Of a stretch of DNA of 64,000 nt, positions 26,074 through 35,969 are shown in pieces. A program made the translations under genes and the position numbers. The stretch comes from Parabacteroides goldsteinii (lineage in GTDB: Bacteria; Bacteroidota; Bacteroidia; Bacteroidales; Tannerellaceae). The notes under the pieces are model-generated. The model searched no databases, was not told the DNA's origin, and worked only from the letters and a program-made list of their open reading frames with translations. The stretch lies in the NCBI RefSeq assembly GCF_015550595.1, contig NZ_JADNBB010000018.1, positions 62,001-126,000 on the forward strand. Reading direction: 5' to 3'. Within the stretch, counting starts at the first letter, position 1; each line of letters opens with the position of its first letter.

Positions 26074-27471
26074 TTAGCCTTTTAACTTAACTTCGATTTC
26101 TTCGACAGACGAACGGAAAGATTTGCTCGTTTCCATCTGATCCTTGATTGTTTTGCAAGCATGCAAAACTGTGGCATGATCTTTTTTACCTACTATCTTT
26201 CCGATATGCGAAAATGAACAATCGGTATACTTTTTGGCAAGATACATCGTAATCTGACGAGCCTGTACAATTTCACGCTTTCTGGAACGCGTCTGAATGA
26301 CTGACTGATCAAGATTAAAGTAATTACATACAATTTCCTGAATCATCTGAACAGACAACTGCTTCTTTTCAAGACGGACCGCCTGGCTAACCACACGTTT
26401 GGTCAAAGGCAAATCTATTTCCTTATTATTAATGACAGCATTTGCCATCAGAGAAACAAGAATACCTTCCAGGTCACGAACATTTTCCGTTACGTTATTG
26501 GCAATAAAGTTGAACACTTCATCCGGGATAACGATTCCGTCATGATTGATCTTGTTTTTAAGAATCTTCTTTCTCAGATCAAGGTCCGGACGACTCAATT
26601 CTGCAGTCAAGCCCCATTTCAAACGAGTAATCAAACGCTCCTCCATTCCTTGTAAGTCTACAGGAGCCTTATCGGATGTAAGGATCAACTGTTTTCCCAG
26701 CTGGTGAAGGTGATTAAATATATGGAAAAATGTGTTCTGTGTTTTATCCATACCGATCAACTCCTGAATATCATCCAATAGCAAAACATCGATATTCTGA
26801 TAAAAGTTCAGGAAGTCATTCGTCGTATTCTTACGGATCGCATCAGTAAACTGTACACGGAAAAGATGAGACGAAACATATAACACTTTCTTCTCAGGAT
26901 GAAGTTCACGGATACGTGTTCCTATGGCATGACACAAATGTGTTTTACCTACCCCTGAAGGGCCAAAGATAAATAATGGATTAAACGTTGTCTTTCCAGG
27001 ATTCTGAGCGACAGCTTCTCCCGCAGTACGTACTAATTTATTACTGGTTCCTTCAAAATAGTTTTCAAAGTTATATTTGGGATTCAATTGAGGATCCAAA
27101 TCCTGAGGTGCAGTTTGTACAAATGGACTAGGAGCCTTGTTCGCATCTTTGGGAGTTATTTTCTTTACGGCTACTGAACCATTTTCTGCCGGATAATCTA
27201 CCGTACCACCAGTCGTCTTATCCACCATAACACGGTAATTAAGAATCGTACCCTGACCGATAACACGATATAATGTAACCTTTAATACATTTACGTATTT
27301 CTCCTCAAGATACTCATAAAAAAACTGGCTCGGTACCTGAATCGTAAATTTGTTATCCTCATACGATAGAGGTATGATCGGCATGAACCATGTGTTAAAA
27401 GCGGCCTCCGGCACGATGTCTTTTATAACAGCGAGGCATTTATTCCACAATGTCTGATATTCAGTTTGCAT
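26074..27471 (-). CDS. dnaA: Chromosomal replication initiator DnaA
   Basis: 465 residues with the four standard DnaA domains: an N-terminal helical domain (1-85), a variable linker (85-130), the AAA+ ATPase (Walker [10 protein letters not shown], Walker B LLLDDIQE, sensor region [10 protein letters not shown]) and a C-terminal helix-turn-helix with the signature [16 protein letters not shown]. It binds DnaA boxes and melts the origin. The promoter region has a TAAACTTTG element around 27519-27527 and a stem (27533-27558). dnaN and other origin genes are not adjacent, which is normal in Bacteroidales. Confidence 0.97.
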   Translation of the reverse strand: MQTEYQTLWNKCLAVIKDIVPEAAFNTWFMPIIPLSYEDNKFTIQVPSQFFYEYLEEKYVNVLKVTLYRVIGQGTILNYRVMVDKTTGGTVDYPAENGSVAVKKITPKDANKAPSPFVQTAPQDLDPQLNPKYNFENYFEGTSNKLVRTAGEAVAQNPGKTTFNPLFIFGPSGVGKTHLCHAIGTRIRELHPEKKVLYVSSHLFRVQFTDAIRKNTTNDFLNFYQNIDVLLLDDIQELIGMDKTQNTFFHIFNHLHQLGKQLILTSDKAPVDLQGMEERLITRLKWGLTAELSRPDLDLRKKILKNKINHDGIVIPDEVFNFIANNVTENVRDLEGILVSLMANAVINNKEIDLPLTKRVVSQAVRLEKKQLSVQMIQEIVCNYFNLDQSVIQTRSRKREIVQARQITMYLAKKYTDCSFSHIGKIVGKKDHATVLHACKTIKDQMETSKSFRSSVEEIEVKLKG

Positions 27472-27839
27472 GATTTATTACTCTCCCAACTATAGCTTTT
27501 ATATTTCTTTCCGACTACAAAGTTTAGAAATTAATTCGGAAAAAAAAAGCTCCGAATTATTTGGTTCTTTTGAATGTTTAATATCCTATTTAGCGTCAAG
27601 TAGTTACAAGAAACATACCTGATTAACAAGCACTTACCATTCACCATACTCAAGAGCCCTTTATTTTGGGGCACTTTTACTACCTACGCTTACCCCCTTT
27701 CCCTATGCAAAAAGACTCCGATATCAGGTTATTTCCCTCTATCTAAAGGCCTTAAGCCTGTCTGAAATCAGGGTTGGATATTTTTTCCTTTAATTGGAAT
27801 AATTCTAAATAACATTAGATGTTTTAATATTCCTTTCAG
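27472..27839. other. dnaA upstream region, no gene seen
   Basis: This 368-bp gap has no convincing ORF. It contains a perfect stem AATTCGGA/TCCGAATT (27533-27558) with an A-rich loop, 62 bp before the dnaA ATG, and a -7-like TAAACTTTG on the minus strand. No cluster of DnaA boxes is visible. The left part is likely the dnaA promoter; the part nearest 27839 is just the 3' flank of the MlaD gene. Confidence 0.5.
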
Positions 27840-28724
27840 TTAAAAAACAGAAAAATGAACATATCTTTTCGGATTCTTCTTCAAGTCTATTAATAAATTG
27901 GAAGCATTCACCATAGTGCTATCCAGATTATCATATAAACTCCTGTCATTCAACAATAATCCCAGGCTATTATCTTTTTGATTCAACTTATCAGTAGTAA
28001 GTTTGAGATTAGCCAATGTTGCATTTATCGAGTTAACTGTTGTAGCCAGATCCAACTCTTTCAGCCCGGCACTGACCTCATTAAAATTACCTGTTATCAC
28101 TTTCAGATCCGATACAATTCCGGGAACGTCTTTGCTCAGCAAGGCATTCAACTGACGAGTGGAAGCTTCCAGGTTACCAGTTGTCTTCTCAATATGATTT
28201 AGAGACTGGGCGATTGCCGGATGAGCAATCAAGGTTTGCAGACCTCCCAGGATCGAATCTATCTTAGGCAACAGATCTGCCACACCAGGCAGAATTTTCT
28301 CTTGTACAGCCTGCATCATATCTTCTTCCATCCGTCCTTCAAGCGTAGCTCCAGGCTTCAGGTAATCTTTTACATACTTATTCAGATGAATATGGAGTTC
28401 TCCCCCACTCAGTAAAGTCTTAATAATTGTAATATAGCTACCCGAAGTCAACCTCATCTCATCATCCAGACTGATCTCTACAGTTATTTTATCCGTATTT
28501 TCATAATCATAGGCAATACTTCTAACCAACCCGACTTTAAAACCATCAATAAAAACAGGACTGGAAACAGTAACGTCCTTCACATTATGAAATGTAACGA
28601 AATAATGATTTACCGGCTTAAATAAATTTATTCCTTTCAGATAATTAATCCCGAAATACAGCAACGCCAGACTGATAATACTTACGAGTCCGATTTTTGC
28701 CTCTTTGGTCAGTATATTTTTCAT
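27840..28724 (-). CDS. MCE-domain lipid transport protein (MlaD-like)
   Basis: 294 residues. One N-terminal membrane helix (about 10-28) is followed by an MCE domain (about 35-115, with VTVSSPVFIDGFKVGLVRSI) and a long helical C terminus (130-290) that would form the oligomeric tunnel. MlaD-type proteins link an inner-membrane ABC transporter to periplasmic lipid carriers. The ATPase and permease (MlaE, MlaF) are not in the window. It is transcribed just after the amidase gene, a 25-bp gap, which is a common pairing in Bacteroidales. Confidence 0.88.
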   Translation of the reverse strand: MKNILTKEAKIGLVSIISLALLYFGINYLKGINLFKPVNHYFVTFHNVKDVTVSSPVFIDGFKVGLVRSIAYDYENTDKITVEISLDDEMRLTSGSYITIIKTLLSGGELHIHLNKYVKDYLKPGATLEGRMEEDMMQAVQEKILPGVADLLPKIDSILGGLQTLIAHPAIAQSLNHIEKTTGNLEASTRQLNALLSKDVPGIVSDLKVITGNFNEVSAGLKELDLATTVNSINATLANLKLTTDKLNQKDNSLGLLLNDRSLYDNLDSTMVNASNLLIDLKKNPKRYVHFSVF

Positions 28725-28749
28725 CCCTTTAAATTATATGTTTCTTTAT

Positions 28750-29973
28750 TTAATATTTCACCTTTTTGCCATCTTTAAAGGCTACGATAAACGCATCTTT
28801 AAAGTCCTTAGCGACTTGTCGGCGTAACTTCCTGATCGAATCAAAATCCGTTGTTTCGCCATAAGTATATTTATAAATTCCTTTTTCAACAAAGAAGTTC
28901 ACATTCTTATATCCTTTAAACACTTTTGCCCCCGGAGAAAGTTTTTTATCGGAGGTTAGAATTTGCACTTTATAGATTATTTTACCTGTCGTATCTGACT
29001 TTTCCCTGGACGACACCGTAGTCTGAGTCCGTTTTCTTTGCGAAGATGAATTTTTCTTTTTATTAAGAATATCTTCCTCACTCCCAACCGGAGCATCAGA
29101 AAGATCGGTCCGTGTCTCCTTATCTTCACTTAACACTGGAATATTACGGGTTTCTGATGATACAACCGAGCTATTTGCACCTACAGAGACACCTCCCTGT
29201 TTTCTGTCATATTCTTTTTTGTATTTCGTAAAAGCATCACTAAGAGCACTGGCCAGTTTATTCTGTCCATCCGACGACTTCATAAAACGTTCCTCTTCCC
29301 GGTTGGAGATATAACCAAGTTCTACCAGAACACTAGGCATACTTGTTTTCCTTAAAACCAGAAAACCTGCTTGCCTCACACCTCTGTCACCACGATTGGC
29401 CGAGGTGAAACACTTCTGAATTTCAGAAGCCAGGCTGATACTCTGCTCCATATGCTTATTTTGCATAAACTCGAATATGATATATGACTCGGAAGAATTG
29501 GGGTCGAACCCTTCATATTTCTGCAGATAATTATCTTCTAATAAGATAGCTGAGTTTTCGCGCATAGCAACAGCCAGGTTCTCATCCGTACGGGCCAAAC
29601 CTAAGGTATAAGTTTCAGTACCGCGGGCTGTACTTCCTTTTTTAACGGAGTTTGTGTGTATCGAGATAAACAGGTCGGCCTTATTCCGGTTGGCGATGTT
29701 GGCACGTTCGTCCAGTTCTATGAAACGGTCAGTCTTGCGGGTATAAACAACTTTTACATCGTCATGGTTGGCAGAGATCTTCTCCCCCAGCTTTAAAGCG
29801 ACCGACAGGTTTATCACCTTCTCATCAATAACGGAACCGCGTGCACCAGGGTCTTTCCCCCCGTGACCGGCATCGATCACGACAGTAAACGTTTTCTCCC
29901 TGGCCTGAACTCCAGACAAGGAAAAAAACAGGGCTATCAGCAAAGTTATATATAGAAAAGATCTTTTTGCCAC
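28750..29973 (-). CDS. N-acetylmuramoyl-L-alanine amidase (Amidase_3) with C-terminal SPOR-like domain
   Basis: 407 residues with a signal peptide (cleavage after GVQA). The catalytic domain (27-245) has VIDAGHGGKDPGARG (zinc His), a zinc-binding Glu in the early part, SIHTNS, and VELGYISN near the end with the catalytic Glu. A charged Ser/Thr-rich linker follows, then about 70 residues (YKVQILTSDKKLSPGAKVF) of SPOR type that would bind denuded peptidoglycan at division sites. It cleaves the bond between muramic acid and L-Ala during daughter-cell separation. The upstream gap holds dyad array 3 and a weak TACATTTG element near 30008. Confidence 0.92.
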   Translation of the reverse strand: MAKRSFLYITLLIALFFSLSGVQAREKTFTVVIDAGHGGKDPGARGSVIDEKVINLSVALKLGEKISANHDDVKVVYTRKTDRFIELDERANIANRNKADLFISIHTNSVKKGSTARGTETYTLGLARTDENLAVAMRENSAILLEDNYLQKYEGFDPNSSESYIIFEFMQNKHMEQSISLASEIQKCFTSANRGDRGVRQAGFLVLRKTSMPSVLVELGYISNREEERFMKSSDGQNKLASALSDAFTKYKKEYDRKQGGVSVGANSSVVSSETRNIPVLSEDKETRTDLSDAPVGSEEDILNKKKNSSSQRKRTQTTVSSREKSDTTGKIIYKVQILTSDKKLSPGAKVFKGYKNVNFFVEKGIYKYTYGETTDFDSIRKLRRQVAKDFKDAFIVAFKDGKKVKY

Positions 29974-30156
29974 TTTATACTTTTATTGCAAATTCGGGGC
30001 AAATGTAGCATTTTTTTACTGATTACGAGAAGTCTTTTTCTATAAATAATTGGTCGTCTCTTGTTTACAGCAAAGAGAAAGCCATATCTGGAAATGACTT
30101 TCCCTACGAATTGAAATCCTCTGCAAGTTGTTAGCCCATAAAAGTTTCTTTCCGAT

Positions 30157-30237
30157 GGGATATTTTCCCCACTGCAAAGGGGTATTTCCCCCACTTGCAT
30201 GGGACATTACCCCCATAGGCATGGGGATTTTTCCCCA
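30157..30237. repeat. Tandem dyad array 3, exact 22-bp period
   Basis: CCCCA boxes end at 30171, 30193, 30215 and 30237, and GGG boxes start at 30157, 30179, 30201 and 30223; both series run at exactly 22 bp. Each unit is a dyad of form CCCC-A-N7-GGGG with an AT-rich joint. It lies 184 bp upstream of the amidase ATG and about 98 bp downstream of the GH43 remnant. The 360-bp gap holds nothing else besides a likely amidase promoter. Confidence 0.85.
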
Positions 30238-30334
30238 CCAATAGAAATATTCTGGGGAAATAGTCATAATAAAGTTTATTCTCGTTTGCTAACAGCACTC
30301 GCATATCCTCCGAATAAACAGGAATCAAATCCAC

Positions 30335-31648
30335 TTAATAAGTAGGCTGAACTTTCTTTATCGTCCCATCCGGATTAAACTCCATACGATCGATACATAC
30401 CTCGCGGTGTGTACCAGGACTTTCATTCAGGTAATTTTTATTTATACGATGATATATGATATACCATTCATCCGTAGCGGAGATTTGGATGAACCATAAG
30501 CAATCTGATAATTAGGCGATCCGGTATCGTCTACCGACCACAAAAAATATAGGGTTTGCCCGATACTGGATCGGTAAAGACATCGACATCGGGGAATATA
30601 AGATTTCAGGATCAGCATGAAAACCAGGCAAGATTGGGTTATTGGGTAATTCACCCAGTTCGGCAGGTTTCCCCCATTTAGCAGTGATACGTCTTAATTC
30701 ATCGCGGGTAATAGGAATAACCGTTCCATGACGCGGATGAAAATTCATATTAACTTCACTGTCTATTACTTTGAAGTTTTTCAAATCAGTTGTTTCTGTG
30801 AACTGATATTTGCCGGAAGTATAAACATCATACATCAAAATATATTTGTCCTGATTGATCAGTTTAAAAGTGCCCGCACCCTCCACTGGTCTATCCGTCT
30901 GCTGCTTATAATCAGGTTCTTCCTTCCATTGACCGGATGTAAGTGAACGAGTGGTAGCTACTTTGATACCGTTTCCATGCCCTTCCGTCTTATAGAATAA
31001 ATGATAGATACCGTCTTTAAAAACAATATCTCCATCTATACAAGACAGCTTATTTTCGGGTATGAACAACGGCTTAGGTTCTCCTTCCAGATCCGTAAAG
31101 TCGTTATTCGCATAAGCATAATAAATGACATCCGGACCATCTCCATATTTCATCGACCAATACACCATATACTTTCCGGCTTCCGGATCAAAGATGGTTT
31201 GAGGAGCCCACACTCTTTTCAGTTTTTCCTGTCCGGCATAGCGTTTCTGCATATTGATCACCGAATGAGACCAATTTACCAGATCGGTAGATTTCAGTAA
31301 AACCATTGCCCGGTTGGAATCCCAGCCATTATCAGAGACCATGTCGGTCACAACCATATAAAATGTTTCCCCATCCTCAGTACGTAAAATATGAGGATCA
31401 CGGACACCACCGGTAGAGCTGATCACTTTAGAATCGATCACCGGTTTATTATCATTCAAAGCCCAGTAATTATATCCGTCCATACTCACAGCAAAACAGA
31501 CAGCTTCCTGGCTGATATGGTTTCCCGTAAAATAGGTAAACAGATACGCTACATAATCTTTTTCAACAACTCTATCCGACACAGATTGTGACTGAACGCT
31601 CCACGGCAACAAACAACTAAACAGTAGTAAATAAATTCGTTTTCCCAT
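30335..31648 (-). pseudogene. GH43-type glycoside hydrolase with decayed second domain
   Basis: Reading starts at the ATG at 31648 (MGKRIYLLLF, signal peptide). The first five-blade propeller (to about residue 335) is intact, with RDPHIL and VEGAGTF carrying the family Asp and Glu. The gene then enters a second GH43 domain (NPILPGFHADPEILYS) that has lost most of its length: fragments DVDVFTDPVSGKPYIF, FLWSVDDTGSPNYQIAYG and DEWYIIYHRINKNYL follow in shifting frames down to a stop at 30335-30337. At least three deletions are needed. The open frame ends at 30512, giving a 378-residue product; the intact first domain may still be made. Confidence 0.8.
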
Positions 31649-31796
31649 GTTATTAATATCCTTTGGTTTTAACAATAATCTTAACGACAAGCACAAAAGT
31701 ACAATATACATTTAATAGAGAAGGGGGAGAAATTAAGCAAAAAGGGGGACTTTTCAGTCAAAGAGAAGGGGAAAAGGCAATCTAAGAACAAAAAAA

Positions 31797-31820
31797 GGGC
31801 AGTTCGTCATGGAACTGCCC
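31797..31820 (-). terminator. Terminator of the rpsF-rpsR-rplI operon
   Basis: Stem GGGCAGTTC/GAACTGCCC with a short loop (31797-31820), followed on the minus strand by TTTTTTT. It lies 26 bp after the rplI stop codon. Confidence 0.92.
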
Positions 31821-31845
31821 TTTTAACTTTATATCGTTTACTAAA

Positions 31846-32289
31846 TTATTCAGAAACCACTTCGAAAGGAATTTCAACAGAAACTTCTTTGTGAAGTTTA
31901 AGAATAGCTTTGTAGCTACCAACTTCCTTAACAGCTTCTTTGATATAGATAATCTTACGTTCTACTTCGAAACCAGCCTTTGCCAAAGCTTCAGCAACCT
32001 GGATATTTGTAACAGAACCAAAGATTGTACCTGTTGAGCTGGTCTTTGCACCGATAGTCAATGCAACACCTTCCAACTTAGCAGCCAATGCCTGAGCATC
32101 TTCTTTGATCTTAGCCAATTTGTGAGCACGTTGTCTCAGGTTTTCAGCTAACACTTTCTTAGCAGACTCAGAAGCGATTACTGCCTTACCCTGGGGGATT
32201 AGAAAGTTACGTCCGTAACCGTCTTTTACTGTTACGATATCGTCTTTGTAACCTAAGTTGATTACGTCTTCTTTCAAAATAACTTGCAT
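31846..32289 (-). CDS. rplI: Ribosomal protein bL9
   Basis: 147 residues, the normal length. The N-terminal domain ([30 protein letters not shown]) binds 23S rRNA, a long connecting helix follows (60-80), then the C-terminal domain. Last gene of rpsF-rpsR-rplI, 21 bp after rpsR, followed by a strong terminator. Confidence 0.97.
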   Translation of the reverse strand: MQVILKEDVINLGYKDDIVTVKDGYGRNFLIPQGKAVIASESAKKVLAENLRQRAHKLAKIKEDAQALAAKLEGVALTIGAKTSSTGTIFGSVTNIQVAEALAKAGFEVERKIIYIKEAVKEVGSYKAILKLHKEVSVEIPFEVVSE

Positions 32290-32310
32290 ATTCTGTCTCC
32301 TCTCTTTTTA

Positions 32311-32580
32311 TTATTTCATTAAATCGGTTACGTAAGGAAGCAACGCCAAGTGACGAGCTCTTTTTACAGCCTGAGCAATACGACGCTGGAACTTCAAAGA
32401 GGTACCAGTGATACGACGCGGAAGAATTTTACCCTGTTCGTTCAGGAATTTCTTCAGGAATTCAGGATCTTTGTAATCGATATACTTGATACCGTTCTTT
32501 TTGAAACGGCAATATTTCTTTTTCTTAACGTCTACTGAAGGCGGAGTTAAATATCTGATTTCTGATTGAGTTGCTGCCAT
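32311..32580 (-). CDS. rpsR: Ribosomal protein bS18
   Basis: 89 residues. The conserved core includes [20 protein letters not shown], then [20 protein letters not shown] and ARHLALLPY. It binds 16S rRNA together with bS6, whose gene lies 2 bp upstream. Third-position composition matches its neighbours. Confidence 0.97.
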   Translation of the reverse strand: MAATQSEIRYLTPPSVDVKKKKYCRFKKNGIKYIDYKDPEFLKKFLNEQGKILPRRITGTSLKFQRRIAQAVKRARHLALLPYVTDLMK

Positions 32581-32582
32581 GA

Positions 32583-32936
32583 TTAATTCTCCTTTACTGT
32601 TTCTTTAGATGATTTCAGATTTCTTCTCTTAGCGGCATATTCTGCTGCATATTTGTCCTGGCGGAAAGTCAGGAAGCGGATCACACGTTCGTCACGACGG
32701 AAGTTAACTTCCAAAGTAGCGATAGTTTCCGGATTTGCCTTGAATTCAACCAGCTGATAGAAGCCTGTTGTTTTCTTGTCGATAGGATAAGCTAATTTGC
32801 GCAATCCCCAATTTTCTTCGTTCACGATTTCAGCACCCTGTTCTTTCAGAATGTTCGTGAATTTTTCTACCGCTTCCTTCATCTGTGCGTCAGACAAAAC
32901 GGGAGTTAAAATGAAAACGGTTTCATAATTGTTCAT
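32583..32936 (-). CDS. rpsF: Ribosomal protein bS6
   Basis: 117 residues with the bS6 ferredoxin-like fold: [14 protein letters not shown] at the N terminus, [20 protein letters not shown] in the middle, [13 protein letters not shown] at the end. First gene of the operon; a consensus promoter lies 44 bp upstream. Confidence 0.97.
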   Translation of the reverse strand: MNNYETVFILTPVLSDAQMKEAVEKFTNILKEQGAEIVNEENWGLRKLAYPIDKKTTGFYQLVEFKANPETIATLEVNFRRDERVIRFLTFRQDKYAAEYAAKRRNLKSSKETVKEN

Positions 32937-32979
32937 AAAACGCTGTTTTATATTTGTTAGTACTTAAAAATTTGCGGGG

Positions 32980-33010
32980 CAAAGGTAAGGATAATTATTT
33001 ATTCCGCAAA
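32980..33010 (-). promoter_or_regulatory. Promoter of rpsF-rpsR-rplI
   Basis: On the minus strand TTTG (33007-33010), exactly 19 bp, then TACCTTTG (32980-32987). This is a full match to the Bacteroidales consensus. The start would fall near 32973, giving a leader of about 37 bases. Confidence 0.88.
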
Positions 33011-33064
33011 CACTTCAACATTATTTTCTCCATATTTTATATCCATGTACCCAATGAACTGCCT

Positions 33065-34570
33065 TTATAAGGGCCTCAACGGATTACCTTTCCTATCCTC
33101 CGGATAAAGCGCCCCTTCAGCTTCGAGCTGGGCACTCATGGCCTGTACCATCTTCCGCACACGACCTTTGTCACGCATGGACAGATCGAGTGTTTCGTTC
33201 GGGTCTTTCTTCAGGTTATATAAACGATAACCGGGTTCGGAAGGTCTTTCCGGGTTATAGTAATAAATCAGTTTCCAATCACCATCTATATAAGAGGTGA
33301 AATAACTTCCGCGATGCTCATGAGGGAAATGCATCAGGAACTTTCCTGAACGGTTACGGTTCTTCTTTCCCAGAAACTGGATACTGAGATCGACACCATC
33401 CACGATATGTCCCTGCGGATTCTGTGCACCGACCAGGGATAATACAGTCGGATAAATATCCATCACCGTTCCCATCTGGCGTTGGATACCGCCTACTTCG
33501 ATCGGCAACTTCTTTTGAACCGGGTTATTTTCGTCTGGCTTTCCCCAACAAGCGATAAACGGAACGCGCATGCCGCCTTCAAACTCCGTTCCTTTCTTTC
33601 CTCGCAAAGGGGCGGATGAGGTATAGCCTTTATCGTCGCCCAACGGAGCATCCGAACCGTTATCACCCAGGAACAGGATCAATGTATTTTCGGCGATGCC
33701 CAGTTCTTCCAGGTGATCCATGATATCACCCAACGACTTATCCATTCCTTCTATTAAAGTTGCAAAATCGGCAGCAACCTTTGGTTTTCCCGTATAATTG
33801 TAATGTTCGGTAAAACGCTTATCGGCTTCAAACGGCGAATGTACTGCATAATGAGACATATACAGGAAGAAAGGCTTCTTCTCTTCCACGGCCTGTGTGA
33901 TCTGTTCGTTTGCTTCCAGAGTCAAGGCTTCGCTCAGAAAGATGTCTGTTCCATGATATTTTTGCAGTCCCGGTACGGCACGACTCTTTTGTCCTTTAAT
34001 ATTCCCATAGCCGTTCTCACCATAATAACTGCCGGGATGCCCTATGGAAGAACCGGCGATATTCACATCGAAACCTATATTCTGAGGATTTTCGCCTTCA
34101 CTGTGCTGGCAACCGAAATGGGCTTTGCCTACATGGATTGTTTTGTATCCGGCATCATGCAAGACACGGGGTAATGTTACATCATTTTTCGATATACCTT
34201 TCCAGTTCCAGCCTCTTGGGCCGAAAGGGGTTTTGTTATTACTTTCTGCGTTTATCCAGTTGGTAGTGCCATGTCTTGTGGCATTCTGTCCCGTCATGAT
34301 GGATGCGCGGGAAGGAGAACTAACACTCTGGGCATAGAAGGTGGAGAAACGGACTCCTTGGCGAGCCATACGCTCCATATTGGGAGTCCGATACCAATCG
34401 TTCAGCGGATAACGGACAGGATTACCCGCCTTATCCGTCAGAAACGGCAGGGAGGTGTCCATCAGTCCCATATCATCAACCAGGAAAACAACAACATTCG
34501 GACGTTCCTGCGCCAGTAAAGGTTGCCCGGCCAGGCATAATAACGTCGATACACATAGAGTTTTTTTCAT
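33065..34570 (-). CDS. Secreted S1-family sulfatase (serine-type)
   Basis: 501 residues with a signal peptide (cleavage near LLAQ-E). Metal-binding VVVFLVDDMG opens the domain; the active-site motif is SSPSRASIMTG, with Ser instead of Cys, so formylglycine must be made by an anaerobic radical-SAM maturase. HVGKAHFG and LFLGDNGSDAPLGDD carry further metal and sulfate ligands. Predicted to remove sulfate esters from glycans in the periplasm. Possible targets are mucin or glycosaminoglycan; the sequence does not tell. The next gene downstream on the strand is the bS6 operon; upstream, 18 bp away, is a phosphatase-superfamily gene of the same fold, suggesting a joint glycan or nucleotide salvage unit. 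Confidence 0.9.
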   Translation of the reverse strand: MKKTLCVSTLLCLAGQPLLAQERPNVVVFLVDDMGLMDTSLPFLTDKAGNPVRYPLNDWYRTPNMERMARQGVRFSTFYAQSVSSPSRASIMTGQNATRHGTTNWINAESNNKTPFGPRGWNWKGISKNDVTLPRVLHDAGYKTIHVGKAHFGCQHSEGENPQNIGFDVNIAGSSIGHPGSYYGENGYGNIKGQKSRAVPGLQKYHGTDIFLSEALTLEANEQITQAVEEKKPFFLYMSHYAVHSPFEADKRFTEHYNYTGKPKVAADFATLIEGMDKSLGDIMDHLEELGIAENTLILFLGDNGSDAPLGDDKGYTSSAPLRGKKGTEFEGGMRVPFIACWGKPDENNPVQKKLPIEVGGIQRQMGTVMDIYPTVLSLVGAQNPQGHIVDGVDLSIQFLGKKNRNRSGKFLMHFPHEHRGSYFTSYIDGDWKLIYYYNPERPSEPGYRLYNLKKDPNETLDLSMRDKGRVRKMVQAMSAQLEAEGALYPEDRKGNPLRPL

Positions 34571-34588
34571 ACTACTTTCTTTATATTC

Positions 34589-35809
34589 TTATTTCTGTAA
34601 CCAGCGGTTCAAGTGATTTCCGGGTGCCACGACTACGAACTTATAGAACTTTGAAGCCGGCAAAGCCTGAATATCTACCGTATAATTCTTTGTTCCGGCA
34701 GGAAGGGTTACCAACTTGATCCATTCGTCTTTGCCTCCTTCCTTGAATTTATTATCCGCAGCAGCATAAACAGTGACCGGCGCATCGTTCGAATAAGATT
34801 TCCAGCACAACCCGACTGTATTATCGTAAGGCATCGTCTGTAAATCGTAGATATCGGTCTTTCCGATGAATGGCATTCCATCCTGTTCCCACAAGACAGC
34901 TTGCGGAACTTCAAAACCCATATAGCGACAAATGGAAGGGGCGATATCGGTAATGGCCAATCCACCGGAAGTGAAATGGCTATTGACCGAAACGTTTGTC
35001 GAAATCCAGGTAGTGCGTTCGCGCCATGACTGTCCCCCGTGTCCGTGGCCATTCTCTCCACGTCCGTGATCGGTCGTTACAACGATCATCCATTCTTCAT
35101 CGAAATTAGCTTCACGATACTTGACCGCTTCCCAGATACGAGCTACCTGATCGTCCGCCTTCCGCACGTATTCATCGAAGAAAGCTCCGTTGCCGGCAAT
35201 ATGTCCCGCGTCGTCGGTGTACCACAAATACACCCAACTCAGATCAGGCGCATCCTTACGAATTCCTTCTGCGGCATCCTTCGAGATTTGTTCGTCTATG
35301 TCGAAGATATGCAGATCCTTATCTTTCTTCGGGAAACAGATCGTATCCAGGTCGTAACCGTCTTTCACGTAATCGATCTTCAGGTTGTTCGTTTCCGGCT
35401 TACCCTCTCCTATCAGGACTGTACGGTTATCCGTCCAGCTGGAATAGATAGCCGTTTTGTAGTTTTTCGGTTGTTCTTTGGCAATCCGGAAGATAGTCCA
35501 GTAGTTATAATTGGGCTGCAGGTCGGAGTTACCGCCTACATTATGTTTGTTAAACCAGGTGGCTGTCAGTAAATTGGTATAGCCGATGGCAGAAATCGTT
35601 GCCGTTTGAGAATATTGTCCTATCTCACCGCCCGTATAAGCTCTCGCATACGCTCCCCTCGAAGCGATATCGAATATGGCGGGCGTGTGAAGCCGCTCAA
35701 TCTGGTCGGCAGGAACCCCGTCAATGATTATATACACGGCTTTCTTGGTTTTTGCAAACAAACTGGTGCTACACAGGCATACCAGCAACAAATAATAAAT
35801 ACGTCTCAT
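34589..35809 (-). CDS. Secreted alkaline-phosphatase-superfamily phosphodiesterase/nucleotide pyrophosphatase
   Basis: 406 residues with a signal peptide (cleavage after SLFA). The fold is that of type I phosphodiesterases: YIIIDGVPAD (metal Asp), a nucleophile Thr/Ser region around GQYSQTATISAIGYTN, WYTDDAGHIAGN and TTDHGRGENGHGHGG (metal His/Asp). A C-terminal segment (330-406) of beta strands may be an extra domain. Substrate is unknown; nucleotides or phosphoglycans are possible. It precedes the sulfatase by 18 bp on the same strand, and the two probably form an operon read from a promoter in the divergent gap at 35810-36187. Confidence 0.85.
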   Translation of the reverse strand: MRRIYYLLLVCLCSTSLFAKTKKAVYIIIDGVPADQIERLHTPAIFDIASRGAYARAYTGGEIGQYSQTATISAIGYTNLLTATWFNKHNVGGNSDLQPNYNYWTIFRIAKEQPKNYKTAIYSSWTDNRTVLIGEGKPETNNLKIDYVKDGYDLDTICFPKKDKDLHIFDIDEQISKDAAEGIRKDAPDLSWVYLWYTDDAGHIAGNGAFFDEYVRKADDQVARIWEAVKYREANFDEEWMIVVTTDHGRGENGHGHGGQSWRERTTWISTNVSVNSHFTSGGLAITDIAPSICRYMGFEVPQAVLWEQDGMPFIGKTDIYDLQTMPYDNTVGLCWKSYSNDAPVTVYAAADNKFKEGGKDEWIKLVTLPAGTKNYTVDIQALPASKFYKFVVVAPGNHLNRWLQK

Positions 35810-35969
35810 AACTATCTCCCCTTAATGTTTACTAATGAAGTCCTAAAAGTACACATTTCTTTTGTTTAATGAAATAAAGAGCAGGACTTATCAAACTAAC
35901 CGGCAGGATACGACTATTTAATTCGCTTATCGTATACTTTTACTACTTTCTCCCCTATTTTTTTGCTTT

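Noticed and set aside
29946-30334. Three overlapping minus-strand ORFs across array 3
   Set aside because: They only translate the CCCC/GGGG units (GKNPHAYG, GKYPFAVG and similar) and have no other support; shadows of the repeat.
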